Source: Streptomyces sp. SAJ15
Lineage (GTDB): Bacteria; Actinomycetota; Actinomycetes; Streptomycetales; Streptomycetaceae
NCBI RefSeq assembly: GCF_007595705.1
Contig: NZ_NISY01000024.1
Coordinates: 1-51,881 of the forward strand
Direction: 5' to 3'
DNA length: 51,881 nt
Shown one piece after another: positions 51,788 to 51,881 of this stretch. The stretch's first letter is position 1. The number at the start of each line of letters is the position of its first letter. Below the pieces are notes generated by a model, which was not told where the DNA came from, did no database searches, and saw only the letters and a list, made by a program, of their open reading frames with translations. A program made the translations under genes and the position numbers.

Positions 51788-51881
51788 TCATGGGCCGGTG
51801 AGGATGTCGTGGGTGCCGATCCGGTGCCACACGATGTGGGGGAGCCCGGCGACCTTCTCCCCGCCGTACGACCACGTGGCG
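51788..51881 (-). CDS. 3' end of a reverse-strand gene, cut by the window edge
   Basis: The last 30 residues (ATWSYGGEKVAGLPHIVWHR, then IGTHDILTGP) are protein-like and in an open frame that runs off the window. The family cannot be told from this piece. Confidence 0.45.
   Translation of the reverse strand, partial: ATWSYGGEKVAGLPHIVWHRIGTHDILTGP

Noticed and set aside
1..51881. tRNA or rRNA genes
   Set aside because: No cloverleaf with a TTCGA-type T-loop and no rRNA-like sequence was noticed on either strand. A covariance-model search would be decisive.

Overview
The window is very GC-rich, uses GTG and TTG starts freely, and carries a telomere-associated protein gene directly followed by a telomere terminal protein gene (20942-23740). 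Together with many actinobacterial families (DUF6233, DUF6192, lasso-peptide genes, a prim-pol replication module) this points to Streptomyces or a close relative, and to a linear plasmid or a chromosome arm near its end. The large number of broken genes and Tn3/IS630 fragments fits such a region.

Layout. 1-5200 holds small genes and debris: a DnaJ-type zinc-finger miniprotein (926-1060), a GNAT acetyltransferase, Tn3 transposase and integrase tails, and a divergent HTH regulator/alpha-beta hydrolase pair. 5700-15640 holds a broken AraC regulator, several small secreted proteins (two of them followed by translationally coupled partner genes, like toxin-immunity pairs), two copies of a small protein with a ParB-like N-terminal motif, an ECF-type sigma factor operon that starts with a 22-codon ORF, and DUF6233 genes. 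15890-20838 holds a large STAND-type ATPase and a protein with two fused zeta-toxin domains. 20942-23740 is tap-tpg. 24300-25400 is an unusual repeat cluster and an IS630 remnant.

The most interesting block is 26011-33442: five genes in one direction, the last four joined by stop/start overlaps. They encode a membrane-anchored Ser/Gly-rich partner protein, a HerA-like ATPase, a 632-residue protein with a very acidic disordered N-terminus and a C-terminal RelA/SpoT-like synthetase domain, a 93-residue protein, and an HD-type alarmone hydrolase. It looks like an ATPase-linked toxic nucleotide synthetase with its own antidote.

33737-35372 is the scar of a second tap-tpg locus, cut by a Tn3-type inverted repeat and a decayed transposase. 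35461-36758 is a PadR/membrane protein operon. 37381-42376 is a beheaded RiPP cluster (lasso B1 remnant, B2, ABC exporter) followed by a frameshifted aminotransferase and NUDIX gene. 43363-48498 is a likely replication module: an array of AGTCGCT repeats, a prim-pol, an SF3 helicase, a small gene and a UvrD-like helicase. 49107-51881 holds a DoxX/TetR divergent pair with a paired operator and fragments of DUF6192 and DNA ligase genes.

Single-base frameshifts are concentrated in the transposon, lasso-flank and regulator remnants, while the long genes are intact; this argues for real decay, although local sequencing error cannot be excluded from the sequence alone.
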